Counted from the first letter of the stretch, positions 1-10,036 are shown. The stretch: DNA of 64,000 nt from Rhizobium herbae (GCF_017873135.1 NZ_JAGGJV010000001.1:930001-994000); one strand, 5' to 3'. The notes: a model not told the origin generated them from the letters alone. A program made the numbers and translations.

Positions 1-1436
1 AGCTCGGCATGATCGGAAAACGGCAGGGTGACGGAGCCAACGGTCTGGCCTTCCTCGTGTCCCTTGCCGGCGACGATCAGCGTATCGCCCGATTTCAGCA
101 TATCGACGGCGGCCTTGATCGCCTCGGCGCGATCGCCGATCTCGGTGGCACCCTTGGCGGCGGCCATGATCTCGCTGCGAATGACGTCAGGCACTTCCGA
201 GCGCGGATTGTCGTCGGTCACAATCACGATATCGGCGAGCCGTGTGGCGATTTCGCCCATGATCGGACGCTTGCCCTTGTCGCGATCACCGCCACAGCCA
301 AAGACCACGATGATGCGGCCGGTGGTGAAAGGCCGAACGGAAGCCAACACATTTTCCAGCGCATCCGGCTTGTGGGCGTAGTCGACATAGGCGAGAGCGC
401 CATCTTTCGTATGCCCGACCAGTTCGAGACGGCCGGAGGCGCCCTGGAGCTTTTCGAGCGCTGCCATCGTCGCCTTGGCGCTGACGCCGGTCGATATGGC
501 AAGACCGGCCGCAACCAGCGCATTGGAAATCTGGAAGTCTCCTGCCAGCGGCACATGCACCTCGAAAATCTCGTCACCGACATGAATTTCGGCGATCTGC
601 TTGTGGCGAAAATGCTCGACGCGCTTCAGGCTCAGGTAATCGCCCTTGCGCCCGACAGTCAGAACCTCCTGCCCCCCGGCCTTGGCGGCAGCAATCGCCT
701 GCGCCGACCAGGCGTCATCGGAAAAGATCACCGCCGGCGAGCCCTTCGGCAAGACACCGTCGAACAGCCGCATCTTGGCGGCCATGTAGTCCTCGACTGT
801 CGGATGGTAGTCCATATGGTCGCGGCCGAGATTGGTGAAACCGGCGGCGGCAAGGCGGACGCCGTCAAGCCGGTTCTGATCCAGCCCGTGGCTTGAGGCT
901 TCCATGGCCGCATGGGTGACGCCGGCATCGGCCAGTTCGGCAAGAAGCTTGTGCAACGACACCGGATCCGGCGTCGTCAGCGAACCATAGTCGTTGCGGC
1001 CGGGAGCAATAACGCCCGTCGTGCCGATCATCGCTGCTGCAAAACCCGCATGGGCCCAGATCTGCCGGGCAAAGGAGGCAACCGAGGTCTTGCCGGCCGT
1101 GCCGGTCACAGCCACCATCGTCTGCGGCTGGCGTCCGTAAAAATGAGCCGCCGCGATGGCGAGTACCCTGCGGGGGGCTGCGGCAGAAAGAATGGGAACG
1201 GAGACCACGCCCTCCGGCTTTGAGCCTGTAATCACCACGGAAGCGCCACGCGCAATGGCATCGTCGATGAAGACCTTGCCATCGGTTTTGCTTCCAGAAA
1301 GCGCCACGAACAACGAGCCGGGAACGACCTGCCGGCTATCGGCGGTGATCGCGGCGATCTCCGTCTCGCCAGCGGCCGGGCTCAGTTGCGAGGCAATTTC
1401 CGGGAAATCCTTCCCGATCAGGTCTTTGATCTTCAT
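1..1436 (-). CDS. murE: UDP-MurNAc-tripeptide synthetase MurE (3' end cut by window)
   Basis: Adds meso-diaminopimelate to UDP-MurNAc-L-Ala-D-Glu in cytoplasmic peptidoglycan precursor synthesis. The 478 codons present begin [11 protein letters not shown]; the last ten or so residues lie left of the window. Seen: the Mur ligase ATP-binding loop TGTAGKTS (about 111-118), the central-domain stretch [15 protein letters not shown] (178-192), and DNPR (409-412), which in this family marks meso-DAP specificity. The loop reads GTAGKT rather than the commoner GTNGKT. It lies 65 bases downstream of ftsI on the same strand, as expected in a dcw operon. Confidence 0.95.
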   Translation of the reverse strand, partial: MKIKDLIGKDFPEIASQLSPAAGETEIAAITADSRQVVPGSLFVALSGSKTDGKVFIDDAIARGASVVITGSKPEGVVSVPILSAAAPRRVLAIAAAHFYGRQPQTMVAVTGTAGKTSVASFARQIWAHAGFAAAMIGTTGVIAPGRNDYGSLTTPDPVSLHKLLAELADAGVTHAAMEASSHGLDQNRLDGVRLAAAGFTNLGRDHMDYHPTVEDYMAAKMRLFDGVLPKGSPAVIFSDDAWSAQAIAAAKAGGQEVLTVGRKGDYLSLKRVEHFRHKQIAEIHVGDEIFEVHVPLAGDFQISNALVAAGLAISTGVSAKATMAALEKLQGASGRLELVGHTKDGALAYVDYAHKPDALENVLASVRPFTTGRIIVVFGCGGDRDKGKRPIMGEIATRLADIVIVTDDNPRSEVPDVIRSEIMAAAKGATEIGDRAEAIKAAVDMLKSGDTLIVAGKGHEEGQTVGSVTLPFSDHAE

Positions 1437-1501
1437 GGATGCACTTTTCAAAAACGAACCGATGCGCCGGGCGGCGAATCCTCCTGATTGTCATTCCACG
1501 G

Positions 1502-3247
1502 TCAATAAGACACAAGCAAGGCAGAACCGTCTTCACCAAACTTCGGCTCCACACCGAGTAACGGCGCCGAGCGGCTGATGATATCGCGCACCATCGGCGC
1601 TGCCGTATTGCCGGCAAGTGCTGCACCATTGCCCTTGTCGGTTTTCGGCTCGTCTATGAAGGTCAGGACGACATAGCGCGGATCATCGATCGGGAAGCCG
1701 GCCAGAAAGGCGTTGAAATTGGCGTCACTCGAATAACGGCCGTTCACGACCTTATCCGCGGTCCCGGTCTTGCCGCCGACATTGTAGCCCGGAACACGGG
1801 CATTTTTACCGGAGCCATTGATGGCATTCCAGCGGAACAGGAAACGCATGTCATCGCTGGTCGATTTCTTGATGACCGTCGTCGAGGCAGCCGCTGCCTC
1901 GTCCACTGTGCGCGGCAGAAAGGTCGGCTCGATCAGATGCCCGCCATTCAACAGGGCCGCACCCGCTACCGCTGTCTGCAAAGGTGTCGTGGAAACACCG
2001 TGACCGAAAGAGATGGTGATCGAGTTGATCTTCTTCCACTCGCGCGGCTGGCTCGGCATCTTCACTTCCGGCAATTCCGTCTGCATCTTGGTCAGAAGGC
2101 CCATGCGGGTCAGAAATTCCTTATGCCCTGCAATACCGACGAGATCGGCCATCTTGGCCGTGCCGATGTTGGAGGAATATTGGAAGATTTCCGGAACGGT
2201 CAGAACCCTGTTCTTTCCGTGGAAATCCTTGATGGTGAAGCCGCCAATGCGGATCGGAAAGCGCGCGTCGAAGCTGTCGGTGAGCTTCACCTTGCCCGAA
2301 TCGATCGCCATCGCCGTCGTGAACGACTTGAAGGTCGACCCCATCTCGAACGTGCCGTTCGACATGCGGTTCATCCACCCTTCCTTGGCGCCATCGGCGG
2401 GCTTGTTTGGATCATAGTCTGGATAGGACACCATGGCGAGAATTTCGCCGGTCTTGACGTCCATCACCACACCGCCTGCGGCAAGGGACCGGAACTTCCC
2501 CATGGCGTCGACGACGACATCGCGCAGGATATTCTGTACACGCAGGTCGATCGAGAGCTTGACCGGCTCCAGTTTCGCATCGCTCGTCATGCCGATGGCA
2601 GCAAGGTCGGCCAGTCCCTGATTGTCGATCCAGCGCTCCATACCGGCAATGCCGCGGTTGTCGACGTTGACGTGACCGACGATATGCGACGCGGTGGCGC
2701 CGCCTGGATAGAACCGCCGCTTTTCCGGGCGAAAGCCTATACCCGGAATACCAAGAGCCAGGATTTCGCTCTGCTGCTTGGGAGTAAGCTGACGGCGCAG
2801 CCATTGGAATCGCGATTGGGACTTCAGCTTGTTGTAGATGTCAGCAACATTGAGATTGGGCAACACTGTTGAAAGTTGCTCGACCGCCTCGTCGGCATCG
2901 ACGATCTTGTGCGGCTCGGCGTAGAGCGAGACCGTGCGGATGTCCGTTGCCAGAATTTCGCCGTTGCGGTCGAGAATATCCGGGCGCGACGCCATCAGGT
3001 TGTCAGCACGACCGATGCTGGAGACCGTTTCGGGCTGGGCCAGGCCATACTGAACCAGGCGACCGCCGATGATGCAATAGACCGCCGTGAAGCTGGCAAT
3101 GACGATGGCAACGCGACTCTTCGCCTGATTGCTGCTCCTCTTGCGCGTGCCTTCGAACGGCATGCCGAGGTCGCCGGGGTGGTTGTTGCCGCCGGCAGAG
3201 AAATGCGCCTTGCTCTTGACGACCATGATGCGGGACAGAAAGGACAT
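1502..3247 (-). CDS. ftsI: Division-specific peptidoglycan transpeptidase FtsI (PBP3)
   Basis: Class B penicillin-binding protein that cross-links septal peptidoglycan in the divisome. The 581-residue protein has a short cytoplasmic N-terminus, one membrane anchor near 46-66, a dimerisation domain, and a transpeptidase domain with all three motifs: STFK (304-307, active serine), SSN (358-360) and KTGT (493-496). Its start overlaps the end of ftsL by one base, so the two are probably translationally coupled. Length and motif order are normal. Confidence 0.96.
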   Translation of the reverse strand: MSFLSRIMVVKSKAHFSAGGNNHPGDLGMPFEGTRKRSSNQAKSRVAIVIASFTAVYCIIGGRLVQYGLAQPETVSSIGRADNLMASRPDILDRNGEILATDIRTVSLYAEPHKIVDADEAVEQLSTVLPNLNVADIYNKLKSQSRFQWLRRQLTPKQQSEILALGIPGIGFRPEKRRFYPGGATASHIVGHVNVDNRGIAGMERWIDNQGLADLAAIGMTSDAKLEPVKLSIDLRVQNILRDVVVDAMGKFRSLAAGGVVMDVKTGEILAMVSYPDYDPNKPADGAKEGWMNRMSNGTFEMGSTFKSFTTAMAIDSGKVKLTDSFDARFPIRIGGFTIKDFHGKNRVLTVPEIFQYSSNIGTAKMADLVGIAGHKEFLTRMGLLTKMQTELPEVKMPSQPREWKKINSITISFGHGVSTTPLQTAVAGAALLNGGHLIEPTFLPRTVDEAAAASTTVIKKSTSDDMRFLFRWNAINGSGKNARVPGYNVGGKTGTADKVVNGRYSSDANFNAFLAGFPIDDPRYVVLTFIDEPKTDKGNGAALAGNTAAPMVRDIISRSAPLLGVEPKFGEDGSALLVSY

Positions 3248-3645
3248 CAGCGCGCCACCGAACCCGTTGTGATATCATCGGCCTTGGCCGTTGGCTTCTT
3301 TGCCTTGCCCTTGGCCATTCCCATGGCCTCCAGAACATCCGCCGGCGGCGGCAGATCGGCTTTCAGCATCGGCAATTCTTCCGGGCGGGCAATCTGGGTC
3401 GAGGCTGTCGGCACAAGCTGCAAATCCTGCTGATAGACGCCAACAAGCTTTTCCAGCCGGTTCGGCTGCGTCAGCAGCGCCCAGTCGGCACGCAGGAGAT
3501 CGATCGTGTCTTCCTCGAGCTTGATTTCAGCGTCCAGCTTGCGGACTTCCTCAAGCTTGTTCTCGGCTTGATGCTTGATCGTGTAGGTGACCGTGGCGGC
3601 CGCCGTCATGACGACGATCAGGACGATGTCAAAACTACGCAACAT
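3247..3645 (-). CDS. ftsL: Cell division protein FtsL-like
   Basis: Small bitopic membrane protein (132 aa) in the position of FtsL, between rsmH and ftsI. One N-terminal transmembrane segment (about 5-22) is followed by a charged, heptad-like region (about 25-60) suitable for the FtsLB coiled coil, and then a Pro/Ala/Lys-rich tail. FtsL sequences are poorly conserved, so the call rests on size, topology and synteny. Known role of the family: scaffold linking FtsB/FtsQ to FtsWI. The end is joined to ftsI and the start lies 3 bases from the rsmH stop. Confidence 0.85.
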   Translation of the reverse strand: MLRSFDIVLIVVMTAAATVTYTIKHQAENKLEEVRKLDAEIKLEEDTIDLLRADWALLTQPNRLEKLVGVYQQDLQLVPTASTQIARPEELPMLKADLPPPADVLEAMGMAKGKAKKPTAKADDITTGSVAR

Positions 3646-3648
3646 GTC

Positions 3649-4674
3649 TCAGCCCCCAATCTTTCCAAGGCTTGCAAGGTTCGGCAAATCGAAAATGGAC
3701 AGATCATCTGCCTCGGGCGGGGCATCGGTGCGCGCACCAACCCGCATTTTTGCAGATCGGGCGCGCGGATTGCGGGACGCTTCTTCTTCGCTTGCCGCCA
3801 CCATAGACTTCCCAACTGGTGCGAAAGTTGCCGCGCGTTCGTGCGCGATTGGCAGGTGCCGGGAGCCGGACGCCTTGCCGGCGCGATCCTGGAAGAATTT
3901 CTTGACGATCCGGTCTTCCAGCGAGTGAAAGGTGACGACAGTGAGCCTGCCACCGGGTTTCAGCACGCGCTCGGCGGCAAACAGCGCCCGGGCAAGCTCG
4001 CCGAGTTCGTCATTGACGAAGATGCGCAGCGCCTGGAAGACGCGGGTGGCTGGATGGATCTTGTCCTTGGCCTTGCGCGGCGTGACGATCTCGATGAGGC
4101 CTGCAAGGTCGCGGGTCGTAACGAAGGGCTCTTCGAGGCGACGTTTTTCAATCGCGCGCGCAATGCGGCCGGACTGCGGTTCCTCGCCGAGAAAACCGAA
4201 GATTCGCGTCAGATCCGTGACCTTGGCGCGATTGACGACATCCGCGGCGGAAACACCGTCCGACGACATGCGCATGTCGAGCGGTCCCCTGCGCTGAAAG
4301 GAAAAGCCGCGATCGGCCTCGTCGATCTGCATGGAGGAAACGCCGATATCGAGCACGACACCATCCAGGCCATCGTCCGGGGCATGTGTCGCAAGGTCGG
4401 AAAACCGCGAATGGACAAGGGTGAGATGGCCGCCGCTCGCAGCCACCATCGACTGGCCGCCGAGGATGGCCGCCGGATCGCGGTCGAGCGCGATGACGTC
4501 GGCACCAGCGGCCAGAATGGCCGATGTGTAGCCGCCGGCGCCAAACGTGCCGTCAAGGATGATTTTGCCGGGCTGAAGATCGAGGCTCGCAAGAACCTCG
4601 GGGAGAAGAACCGGAATGTGGCGGACCGGTCCGCCATCGGCATCGGATAAACCCTCGCCTTGATCCGCCATCAT
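3649..4674 (-). CDS. rsmH: 16S rRNA (cytosine1402-N4)-methyltransferase RsmH
   Basis: Methylates N4 of C1402 in 16S rRNA using SAM. The 341-residue protein shows [10 protein letters not shown] near the N-terminus, the SAM-binding motif [10 protein letters not shown] (41-50), [10 protein letters not shown], and the C-terminal [13 protein letters not shown], all typical of MraW/RsmH. The frame stays open upstream, but the start MMADQGEG is chosen because a GGAG ribosome site lies just before it and mraZ ends 14 bases upstream. Confidence 0.95.
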   Translation of the reverse strand: MMADQGEGLSDADGGPVRHIPVLLPEVLASLDLQPGKIILDGTFGAGGYTSAILAAGADVIALDRDPAAILGGQSMVAASGGHLTLVHSRFSDLATHAPDDGLDGVVLDIGVSSMQIDEADRGFSFQRRGPLDMRMSSDGVSAADVVNRAKVTDLTRIFGFLGEEPQSGRIARAIEKRRLEEPFVTTRDLAGLIEIVTPRKAKDKIHPATRVFQALRIFVNDELGELARALFAAERVLKPGGRLTVVTFHSLEDRIVKKFFQDRAGKASGSRHLPIAHERAATFAPVGKSMVAASEEEASRNPRARSAKMRVGARTDAPPEADDLSIFDLPNLASLGKIGG

Positions 4675-4688
4675 TCCGCTTCTCCACT

Positions 4689-5129
4689 CTAGTCCGAACG
4701 CAGACCTCGCAACCTGCGCTCTTCCCGTGCCGCCGCCTGGCGTTCGATAAACACATGCGGCGCCCACAACTGAAAATGATCCGCCCGCCCCACGAAGGTG
4801 ACCTCCGTGGTGATGCCAGTGAAATCCCGGATGAAATCCGTGACCATCAACCGGCCTTCCTGGTCGAGCTTCATGAAGACCCCGCCCCCATGAATGAGGA
4901 GCGACATCTGATTGGCCTGCGGCGAAAACGGGTCTTCGCCGCCGATTTGCCTCTCGAAGCGATCCAGCAACTCCGGACCGCCGGCGCTGATAGCCGGAAA
5001 AACGAAATCCTGAAAGCAATAAAGCTCCCGAATATCGAGCGCCGTCAAAACGGTACGAAACATCGAAGGAACAGAAACCCGCCCCTTGGAATCGATCCGG
5101 TTTGTCGCATGCGATAGGAAGCGGTTCAT
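4689..5129 (-). CDS. mraZ: Transcriptional regulator MraZ
   Basis: First gene of the dcw cluster; an AbrB-fold DNA-binding protein that autoregulates the cluster by binding direct TGGG repeats. The 146-residue protein starts [25 protein letters not shown], the first of the two SpoVT/AbrB-like repeats; the second covers [26 protein letters not shown]. The open frame runs 31 codons further upstream, but this start gives the usual family length. Four TGGG repeats lie about 175-210 bases upstream (5303-5336), which fits autoregulation. Confidence 0.93.
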   Translation of the reverse strand: MNRFLSHATNRIDSKGRVSVPSMFRTVLTALDIRELYCFQDFVFPAISAGGPELLDRFERQIGGEDPFSPQANQMSLLIHGGGVFMKLDQEGRLMVTDFIRDFTGITTEVTFVGRADHFQLWAPHVFIERQAAAREERRLRGLRSD

Positions 5130-5302
5130 GACACGATACAGCCGTTCCTGGTGGACATGCCAGCCCCAACAGCCCGCGCGCACCATCAAAAAGACGCACA
5201 GCACCCAGCCGCCGGGCGACATGCCCGTTCGAAAACCCTTCGCAGGGCGGCCCCGAAGCTTGCGATGAATAGGCCTTATTCAGCCCGTTTGCAGTGCATG
5301 AA

Positions 5303-5336
5303 TGGGATAACATGGGACCATATGGGCGTCAATGGG
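5303..5336 (-). promoter_or_regulatory. MraZ operator: four TGGG repeats at 10-base spacing
   Basis: TGGG occurs at 5303, 5313, 5323 and 5333, exactly 10 bases apart, putting the repeats on one face of the helix. MraZ is known to bind repeated TGGGN elements separated by 5 bases at mraZ promoters. On the plus strand they read TGGG, so relative to the minus-strand operon they read CCCA. Confidence 0.8.
5304..5332 (-). promoter_or_regulatory. Probable sigma70 promoter of the mraZ-dcw operon
   Basis: On the minus strand TTGACG (complement of 5327-5332) is followed after 17 bases by TATCCC (complement of 5304-5309). Both elements are interleaved with the TGGG repeats, so MraZ bound there would block polymerase. 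The -10 match is only fair. Confidence 0.5.
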
Positions 5337-5552
5337 ATTTGCTCTGTTTCAGCACGCTTCGTCAGCAAATATTGATAGTCCGTTAAGTTTAACAAATGGT
5401 TACGAACCTACCCTCAAGACTTTGGATTCACAGCGGAATCCTCCCCCATAAAGTGGCCGCATCAAATATTTAAAAGAGACGAAAAACGACGGACATTCAA
5501 ACGGATAGACGATTTTTGAAACCCGTTTCGTCTCGATCGGAAAAGAGGGAAT

Positions 5553-5950
5553 GTGCCAGTTGGCCTGTAAGCCGGGTTCTGTATGGCTCCGGCCCGAAAG
5601 CCGGAACGTGGCAGCCATTCATCTGGGACAACGCTTGCGCGCTGCCTCCTGCAACCCACCCGGATGACTGGCCCGGAAAAGGCCGGAACGCTTGCGCGAA
5701 CCACGTCATCCCTATTCGGTCTTGCTCCCGGTGGGGTTTGCCTTGCCACCCATGTTGCCATGCGCGCGGTGGGCTCTTACCCCACCCTTTCACCCTTACC
5801 TGCCAAAGCAGGCGGTATTCTCTCTGTGGCACTTTCCCTGGGGTCGCCCCCGCCGGACGTTATCCGGCACCGTTTTTCCGTGGAGCCCGGACTTTCCTCC
5901 CCCCGCAACCTTTCGGTCCTAGCGGAGCGCGGCTGCCCGGCCAACTGGCA
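5553..5950 (-). ncRNA. rnpB: RNase P RNA (class A)
   Basis: Catalytic RNA that removes tRNA 5' leaders. Read on the minus strand it contains the universal GAGGAAAGTCCGGGCTCC block near its 5' end and ACAGAACCCGGCTTA near its 3' end. The ends pair as helix P1 (an 11-base block, GCCAGTTGGCC, at 5939-5949 with GGCCAACTGGC at 5555-5565). The length of about 400 nt fits alphaproteobacterial class A RNA. Exact ends are estimated from P1. Confidence 0.95.
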
Positions 5951-6019
5951 GGCGGTGCATAACCGAGCCACCCGTCAATTGCCAGCGGCAAAAACAAAAA
6001 GTTGGCTTAGAGGACGCTT

Positions 6020-7210
6020 CTACTGGAAGCACACCGCAAAATCGGTGTCATACTCGGGCGCATCCAGCCGGCCGTTCTGAAGCAGCAGCGCGCCAAGCCG
6101 CCCGATTTCGTCCGAACTCTTGGCAGCCGCACCATTGCCGCCCGTCAGCACGGCGACGCGATCCGAATCGGCAAAGCCGATATAGGGATAGCCGTGACGG
6201 GTGAACGTCGTGACGCAGGGGCTCCATTTGAGCGCTACGGGGACGAAAGACGGCATGGCCCGGGACAACAGTCCAGCCATGTGATCGGCCGCGGCCCGGT
6301 TGGCGTCACCACGGAACCAGGCGCGGACATCGCTCTCGGTCCCGATATTGATGTCGCTCGGATCGCCGCCGATCTTGATATAGCATTTGCCGTCGGGATA
6401 TCGGATCGGCGGCAGCAGATAATAGCTCTCATCCTGCTCTGGCGCAGCCCCGATCAGCGACGGCATCTCCGCAAAACGTGGAAGATCGTCTTCCGCCACC
6501 TCGGCGAAAAGCACGGTCCGTGCCTTGACGACGAGATCCAGCGGCCGAGCCAGCAATTGTTTGGCGATGGAAAACCCGCCGGCGGCAATGAGGACGCGGC
6601 CACAGGCAAAGGAGGCCCCATCCACCGTTTTGACATTCACCACGCTTCCGACGCGCACGACCGCCGAGACTTCCGAGCGAATGACCGTGACACCGGCTCT
6701 TTCCGCCAGGATGACCTGCGCCGCGACCAGCGCACGCGGGTTGATGTGGCCCGCGTCGCGCGGTTCGAACACGCCGCCATAGCCGGCCGCAAAACGGAAC
6801 CAAGGAAATTGATCTGCGAGCTCCTCATTGTTGATGAAGGGAGCTTCGACGCCGAGACGGTCACGCGCGGCGATAACGTTTTCGAGATAGCCGTCCTCGC
6901 CACCCGGCAAGGGCGCGGCGATCAGGCAACCGGCTTCGCTATAGAAGTCGATGCCGCTCGATGTCGCAATATCATCGTAACGTTCGATGGAGCGCCGGGC
7001 GAGCAGTGCCCAGACGGGGTCCGGATCGATCGTGCGGGTAATGCGGCCGTTGTCGTAATGGCTGCTGAAGACGCCGCCGTGGCTGGCCCAGTCTTCCGGC
7101 TCGTCCGGGCCGATCAGCGCGATTTTTGCACCGCTCAGTGCCAGGTACCGGGCCGCCGCCGCTCCCATCATGCCCTTGCCAACAATGATGAAATCGAATG
7201 TGCCTGCCAT
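6020..7210 (-). CDS. FAD-dependent oxidoreductase (DAO family)
   Basis: A 396-residue flavoprotein of the D-amino-acid oxidase/sarcosine oxidase fold. The N-terminal dinucleotide motif reads VGKGMMGAAAARYL (about 10-23), a variant of GxGxxG. A later DAGHINPRALVAAQ stretch and the C-terminal GYPYIGFADSDRVAVLTGGNG are typical of the family. It probably oxidises a secondary or N-methylated amine or amino acid; the substrate cannot be read from sequence. It stands alone between rnpB and a transglycosylase gene. Confidence 0.8.
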   Translation of the reverse strand: MAGTFDFIIVGKGMMGAAAARYLALSGAKIALIGPDEPEDWASHGGVFSSHYDNGRITRTIDPDPVWALLARRSIERYDDIATSSGIDFYSEAGCLIAAPLPGGEDGYLENVIAARDRLGVEAPFINNEELADQFPWFRFAAGYGGVFEPRDAGHINPRALVAAQVILAERAGVTVIRSEVSAVVRVGSVVNVKTVDGASFACGRVLIAAGGFSIAKQLLARPLDLVVKARTVLFAEVAEDDLPRFAEMPSLIGAAPEQDESYYLLPPIRYPDGKCYIKIGGDPSDINIGTESDVRAWFRGDANRAAADHMAGLLSRAMPSFVPVALKWSPCVTTFTRHGYPYIGFADSDRVAVLTGGNGAAAKSSDEIGRLGALLLQNGRLDAPEYDTDFAVCFQ

Positions 7211-7320
7211 GCTGCGCCCTCAAGAAACGATCCTGGCGGAGATAGCATGACATTTGCCAGCTGGCATCTGCGAACTTGAAAAATGCCGGAACTCGGAACC
7301 TATCCGGCGACTTTTATCTC

Positions 7321-7848
7321 TCAGTCGATGATCGCCTGCACCTTGCCGCAATAACGACGCGACACCGGGTTCATCTTCGTGGCGCCGTGCCCGGCGTTGT
7401 AGCGCAGGATCGTGCCGCAGGTGAAACCGCCGGACAGTTCATGCGCCATGGCGAGATATTTCATGCCGAACTTGATGTTGGTTTCGGGATCGAACAGGCC
7501 GCGCTTGCCGCCGGAATAGCCCATCATCCGGGCCGTGGCCGGCTTGATCTGCATCAACCCGACTTCGCCGGCGCTGCCGCGTGCCTTGGGATTGAAGTTG
7601 CTTTCGACCTTGATCACGGCATGCGCCAGATCGACGGGCACACCGTACTGTTTGGCATAGGTCTGGATCAAACCGCTATACGCGGAGGATTGGAAGGAAG
7701 CGCCGGGTGTCGGATAACCCGTCGTTCTCGAAACAGGCTTGATGGAGGATGTAATGGTCTTGTCAATGCCCCCGGCATACGACGTTTCAACCCCGGAAAT
7801 CAGCATGCAGAAGCATGCCGCGGCCGCAGCAAGATGCGATATTCTCAT
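7321..7848 (-). CDS. Lytic transglycosylase, SLT domain
   Basis: Secreted 175-residue enzyme that cleaves the MurNAc-GlcNAc bond. Signal peptide about 1-25 (ends TSYAGG). The compact SLT domain shows VIKVESNFNPKARGSAGEVGLMQI, with catalytic Glu at 82 and the GLMQI signature. The ATG at 7848 is preferred because it begins directly with the signal peptide; a GTG six codons upstream is possible. One of six wall-acting enzymes in the window. Confidence 0.88.
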   Translation of the reverse strand: MRISHLAAAAACFCMLISGVETSYAGGIDKTITSSIKPVSRTTGYPTPGASFQSSAYSGLIQTYAKQYGVPVDLAHAVIKVESNFNPKARGSAGEVGLMQIKPATARMMGYSGGKRGLFDPETNIKFGMKYLAMAHELSGGFTCGTILRYNAGHGATKMNPVSRRYCGKVQAIID

Positions 7849-8076
7849 GTAGCTTGAAGTCTCCACTTTCGGGTGCCGCGGCCTTGAGGGCGCACCCCGC
7901 CCTGCCGTCTCGCATCCCGATTTTCGTCATCAACAGGAAGGGCTGGAGGCCTGGATTACCTGCGGTTCGGTACCGCCGCAAAAGACCCCGGCATCATGGT
8001 GATGATGTGGCAGTGCACAAAATTAATGAGATGAAGGCCGGAAACGACAGTCCACAAGCGCCTCGGCGACGATCGA

Positions 8077-8841
8077 TCAGCGACTGAAATTGGGCAGTCC
8101 GGACAGCAGCCTGTGGAGCGTATCGAGGGTCGAAATATCGGCGATACCATCGACCTGGGACTGGCGAAAGTGACGCTGGAATGCGGCAACCACACCTTCG
8201 GTCTTCTCGCAGAAAATGCCTGTCACTTCAATTCCGTAGCCATAGAGCGACAGCATCGTCTGCACCGCCTCGACAGGCTGCCCCTGATCGCCCCGCTGGA
8301 AAAATCGTCCGCCGCCGATCGGGGCTGCCGGAACCCAATGCCCGATGCCTGCGGAATGCAGCCGTTCCCAAGGAAACTTTTCTCCCGGATCGACCTTGCG
8401 AATGGGGGCCACATCGCTATGCGCCAACACTCTTTCAGGAGCGATAGACCACCGTTCGCCACAGTTTCGACACAGTTGGACGACTGCTTCGATCTGTTCG
8501 GACGGGAAATCCGGCAGTCCGCCGGGGTGGCCCGCATTGGCGATTTCTATGCCGATCGAGCGGGAATTGATGTCCGTCTCGCCCTTCCAGATGCTCTTGC
8601 CCGCATGCCAGGCACGGCGGTCTTCATTGACGAGTTGATCGACCCTGCCGTCCTCATGGACGAAATAATGGCTGGAAACCTGACTCTCTTCGCGACAGAG
8701 CCAGTCGAGGGCAGCGGCGGCTGTTTCCATGCCGGTATAATGCAGGATGATCATGTCCGGCTTCTGCCCGCCTGCCCGCTCCCCATGGTTCGGGGATGGC
8801 ACGGCACGCGCGGCCGGATAGTCGCAGGCGAAGTCCGTCAT
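8077..8841 (-). CDS. N-acetylmuramoyl-L-alanine amidase (Amidase_2) with peptidoglycan-binding domain
   Basis: Zn-dependent AmiD/AmpD-type amidase, 254 aa. Visible ligand and active-site elements: HYTG (His34), RAWHAG (about 77-81), and LAHSDVAPIRKVDPGEKFPW (His141, Asp151). A C-terminal peptidoglycan-binding domain of about 60 residues (185-245) starts FFQRGDQGQPVEAVQ. No signal peptide is evident, so it may act on recycled anhydro-muropeptides in the cytoplasm or be exported another way. Its ATG overlaps the TGA of the TerB/DnaJ gene by 4 bases, so they form a two-gene operon. Confidence 0.88.
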   Translation of the reverse strand: MTDFACDYPAARAVPSPNHGERAGGQKPDMIILHYTGMETAAAALDWLCREESQVSSHYFVHEDGRVDQLVNEDRRAWHAGKSIWKGETDINSRSIGIEIANAGHPGGLPDFPSEQIEAVVQLCRNCGERWSIAPERVLAHSDVAPIRKVDPGEKFPWERLHSAGIGHWVPAAPIGGGRFFQRGDQGQPVEAVQTMLSLYGYGIEVTGIFCEKTEGVVAAFQRHFRQSQVDGIADISTLDTLHRLLSGLPNFSR

Positions 8842-9560
8842 GCGGCGCGGCGTTCTTTCTCGATCGCCTCGTAGGCAGCATTGAGCGCCGCCATACGATC
8901 ATTGGCGCTGGCCTGAAGTTCCTGCGGCACGCCCCGGGCGACAAGCAGGTCAGGATGATTCTCCGACACCAGCACACGGTAGCGCTTGCGGATGATCGAG
9001 AAATCGTCTTTCGGCGAAACGCCAAGCACCTTGTACGGATCGGCTTCGGTGCGCACGTGACGCGCCATGATTTCCTGGAACCGCCCTTCCTTCATGCGGA
9101 AGATTTCGGCGACGCGCGCCAAAAAATTCAGTTCCTTCTCATGGATGGCGCCGTCCGACTTGGCGATATGGAAGAGGCCGTCGATGATGTCTTCCAGCAC
9201 CGGGCAATTCTGCTCGCAGGAAATGCACAGCGACGCCAGCCTTTCGGCATAGGCCTCGTAACCCGCGACATCCTGGCGGGCGAGATTGTAGAGCCGGGCG
9301 ACGTTCTGCGCCTGGTCATCGGGAAACTTGAAGATATCGCGGAAAGCGGAGACCTCGGCTTCGGTGACGACACCGTCGGCTTTGGCCATTTTGGCGGACA
9401 GCGCAATCATAGCGACGGAAAAAGCCACCTTGCGGCGTGTCTCCGGATCACCTTCGAACAACGTCCGGATCGCCTCGACGACGCCGGCAAGCGCATTGCC
9501 CGTCGCGTTGACCATGCTGAGAATGCTATCCCAGAACGATATGGCTACATGCTTTCCCAT
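8838..9560 (-). CDS. TerB-like domain plus C-terminal J domain (DjlA-like)
   Basis: 240-residue protein. A TerB-like helical region (about 45-155, containing MAKADGVVTEAEVSAFRDIF and AKSDGAIHEKELNFLARV) is followed by a DnaJ domain (about 172-235: DPYKVLGVSPKDD, then the HPD motif in SENHPDL). The J domain should stimulate a DnaK-type ATPase. Unlike enterobacterial DjlA, no clear transmembrane helix is seen. The start MGKHVAISFWDS is chosen over a longer open frame that has no family similarity. Overlaps the amidase gene by 4 bases. Confidence 0.82.
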   Translation of the reverse strand: MGKHVAISFWDSILSMVNATGNALAGVVEAIRTLFEGDPETRRKVAFSVAMIALSAKMAKADGVVTEAEVSAFRDIFKFPDDQAQNVARLYNLARQDVAGYEAYAERLASLCISCEQNCPVLEDIIDGLFHIAKSDGAIHEKELNFLARVAEIFRMKEGRFQEIMARHVRTEADPYKVLGVSPKDDFSIIRKRYRVLVSENHPDLLVARGVPQELQASANDRMAALNAAYEAIEKERRAA

Positions 9561-9887
9561 GGTCTCTTCACAAACTAAAGCGTTGGGGTGAACCGCAGGG
9601 GCCGGATGTCCACGCGGTATGCCAGTATGGCCCCGACAGGAGCCCGTCGTCATCTGAATGTACCTGTTCGCCTTCAGCATGACCAGAGTTCCGGATTTAT
9701 TGCAAGGCAACAATCCGAAACATTCGGGGCCAATGACGAATTTGTGATGGCCCCTCAGTATCACTGCATTCATGCCAGTGATTGCCCAATAAGGCAAATG
9801 AATTTGACTTGAAACGGTTGCCACTGACAGCGGGTAAATATCGGTCTGCTGGAATTCTCATGCGTATTTCAACCCATTCCGCAGGCC

Positions 9888-10036
9888 ATGGACATGGTCA
9901 TTGGCCTGATCGGCGCCATCCTTTTCGGCACGACATAGCGGCGCTTCCCGACGAAATCCTCAGTCCTTTAACCCTTGGCTTTGCGGTCGCAGTCGCACTC
10001 ATCGTCTGGCGCGGACGCAAGGCGCGCATCGCCTAA
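9888..10036 (+). pseudogene. Possible broken small membrane protein
   Basis: An ATG at 9888 opens MDMVIGLIGAILFGTT and stops at 9936-9938. Immediately afterwards a different frame reads ALPDEILSPLTLGFAVAVALIV, then WRGRKARIA and a stop at 10036: a membrane segment followed by a basic tail. Together they look like one small two-helix membrane protein split by a frameshift. The rest of the gap 9561-10135 shows nothing recognisable. Coincidence is possible. Confidence 0.25.

Noticed and set aside
9..896. Long plus-strand ORF of 295 codons opposite murE
   Set aside because: It is the antisense shadow of murE, which has all Mur ligase motifs in the minus frame; the plus frame has no recognisable domain.
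3649..5313. A 554-residue form of RsmH
   Set aside because: The N-terminal 213 residues run antiparallel in sense to mraZ in another frame and show no similarity; RsmH starts at 4674.
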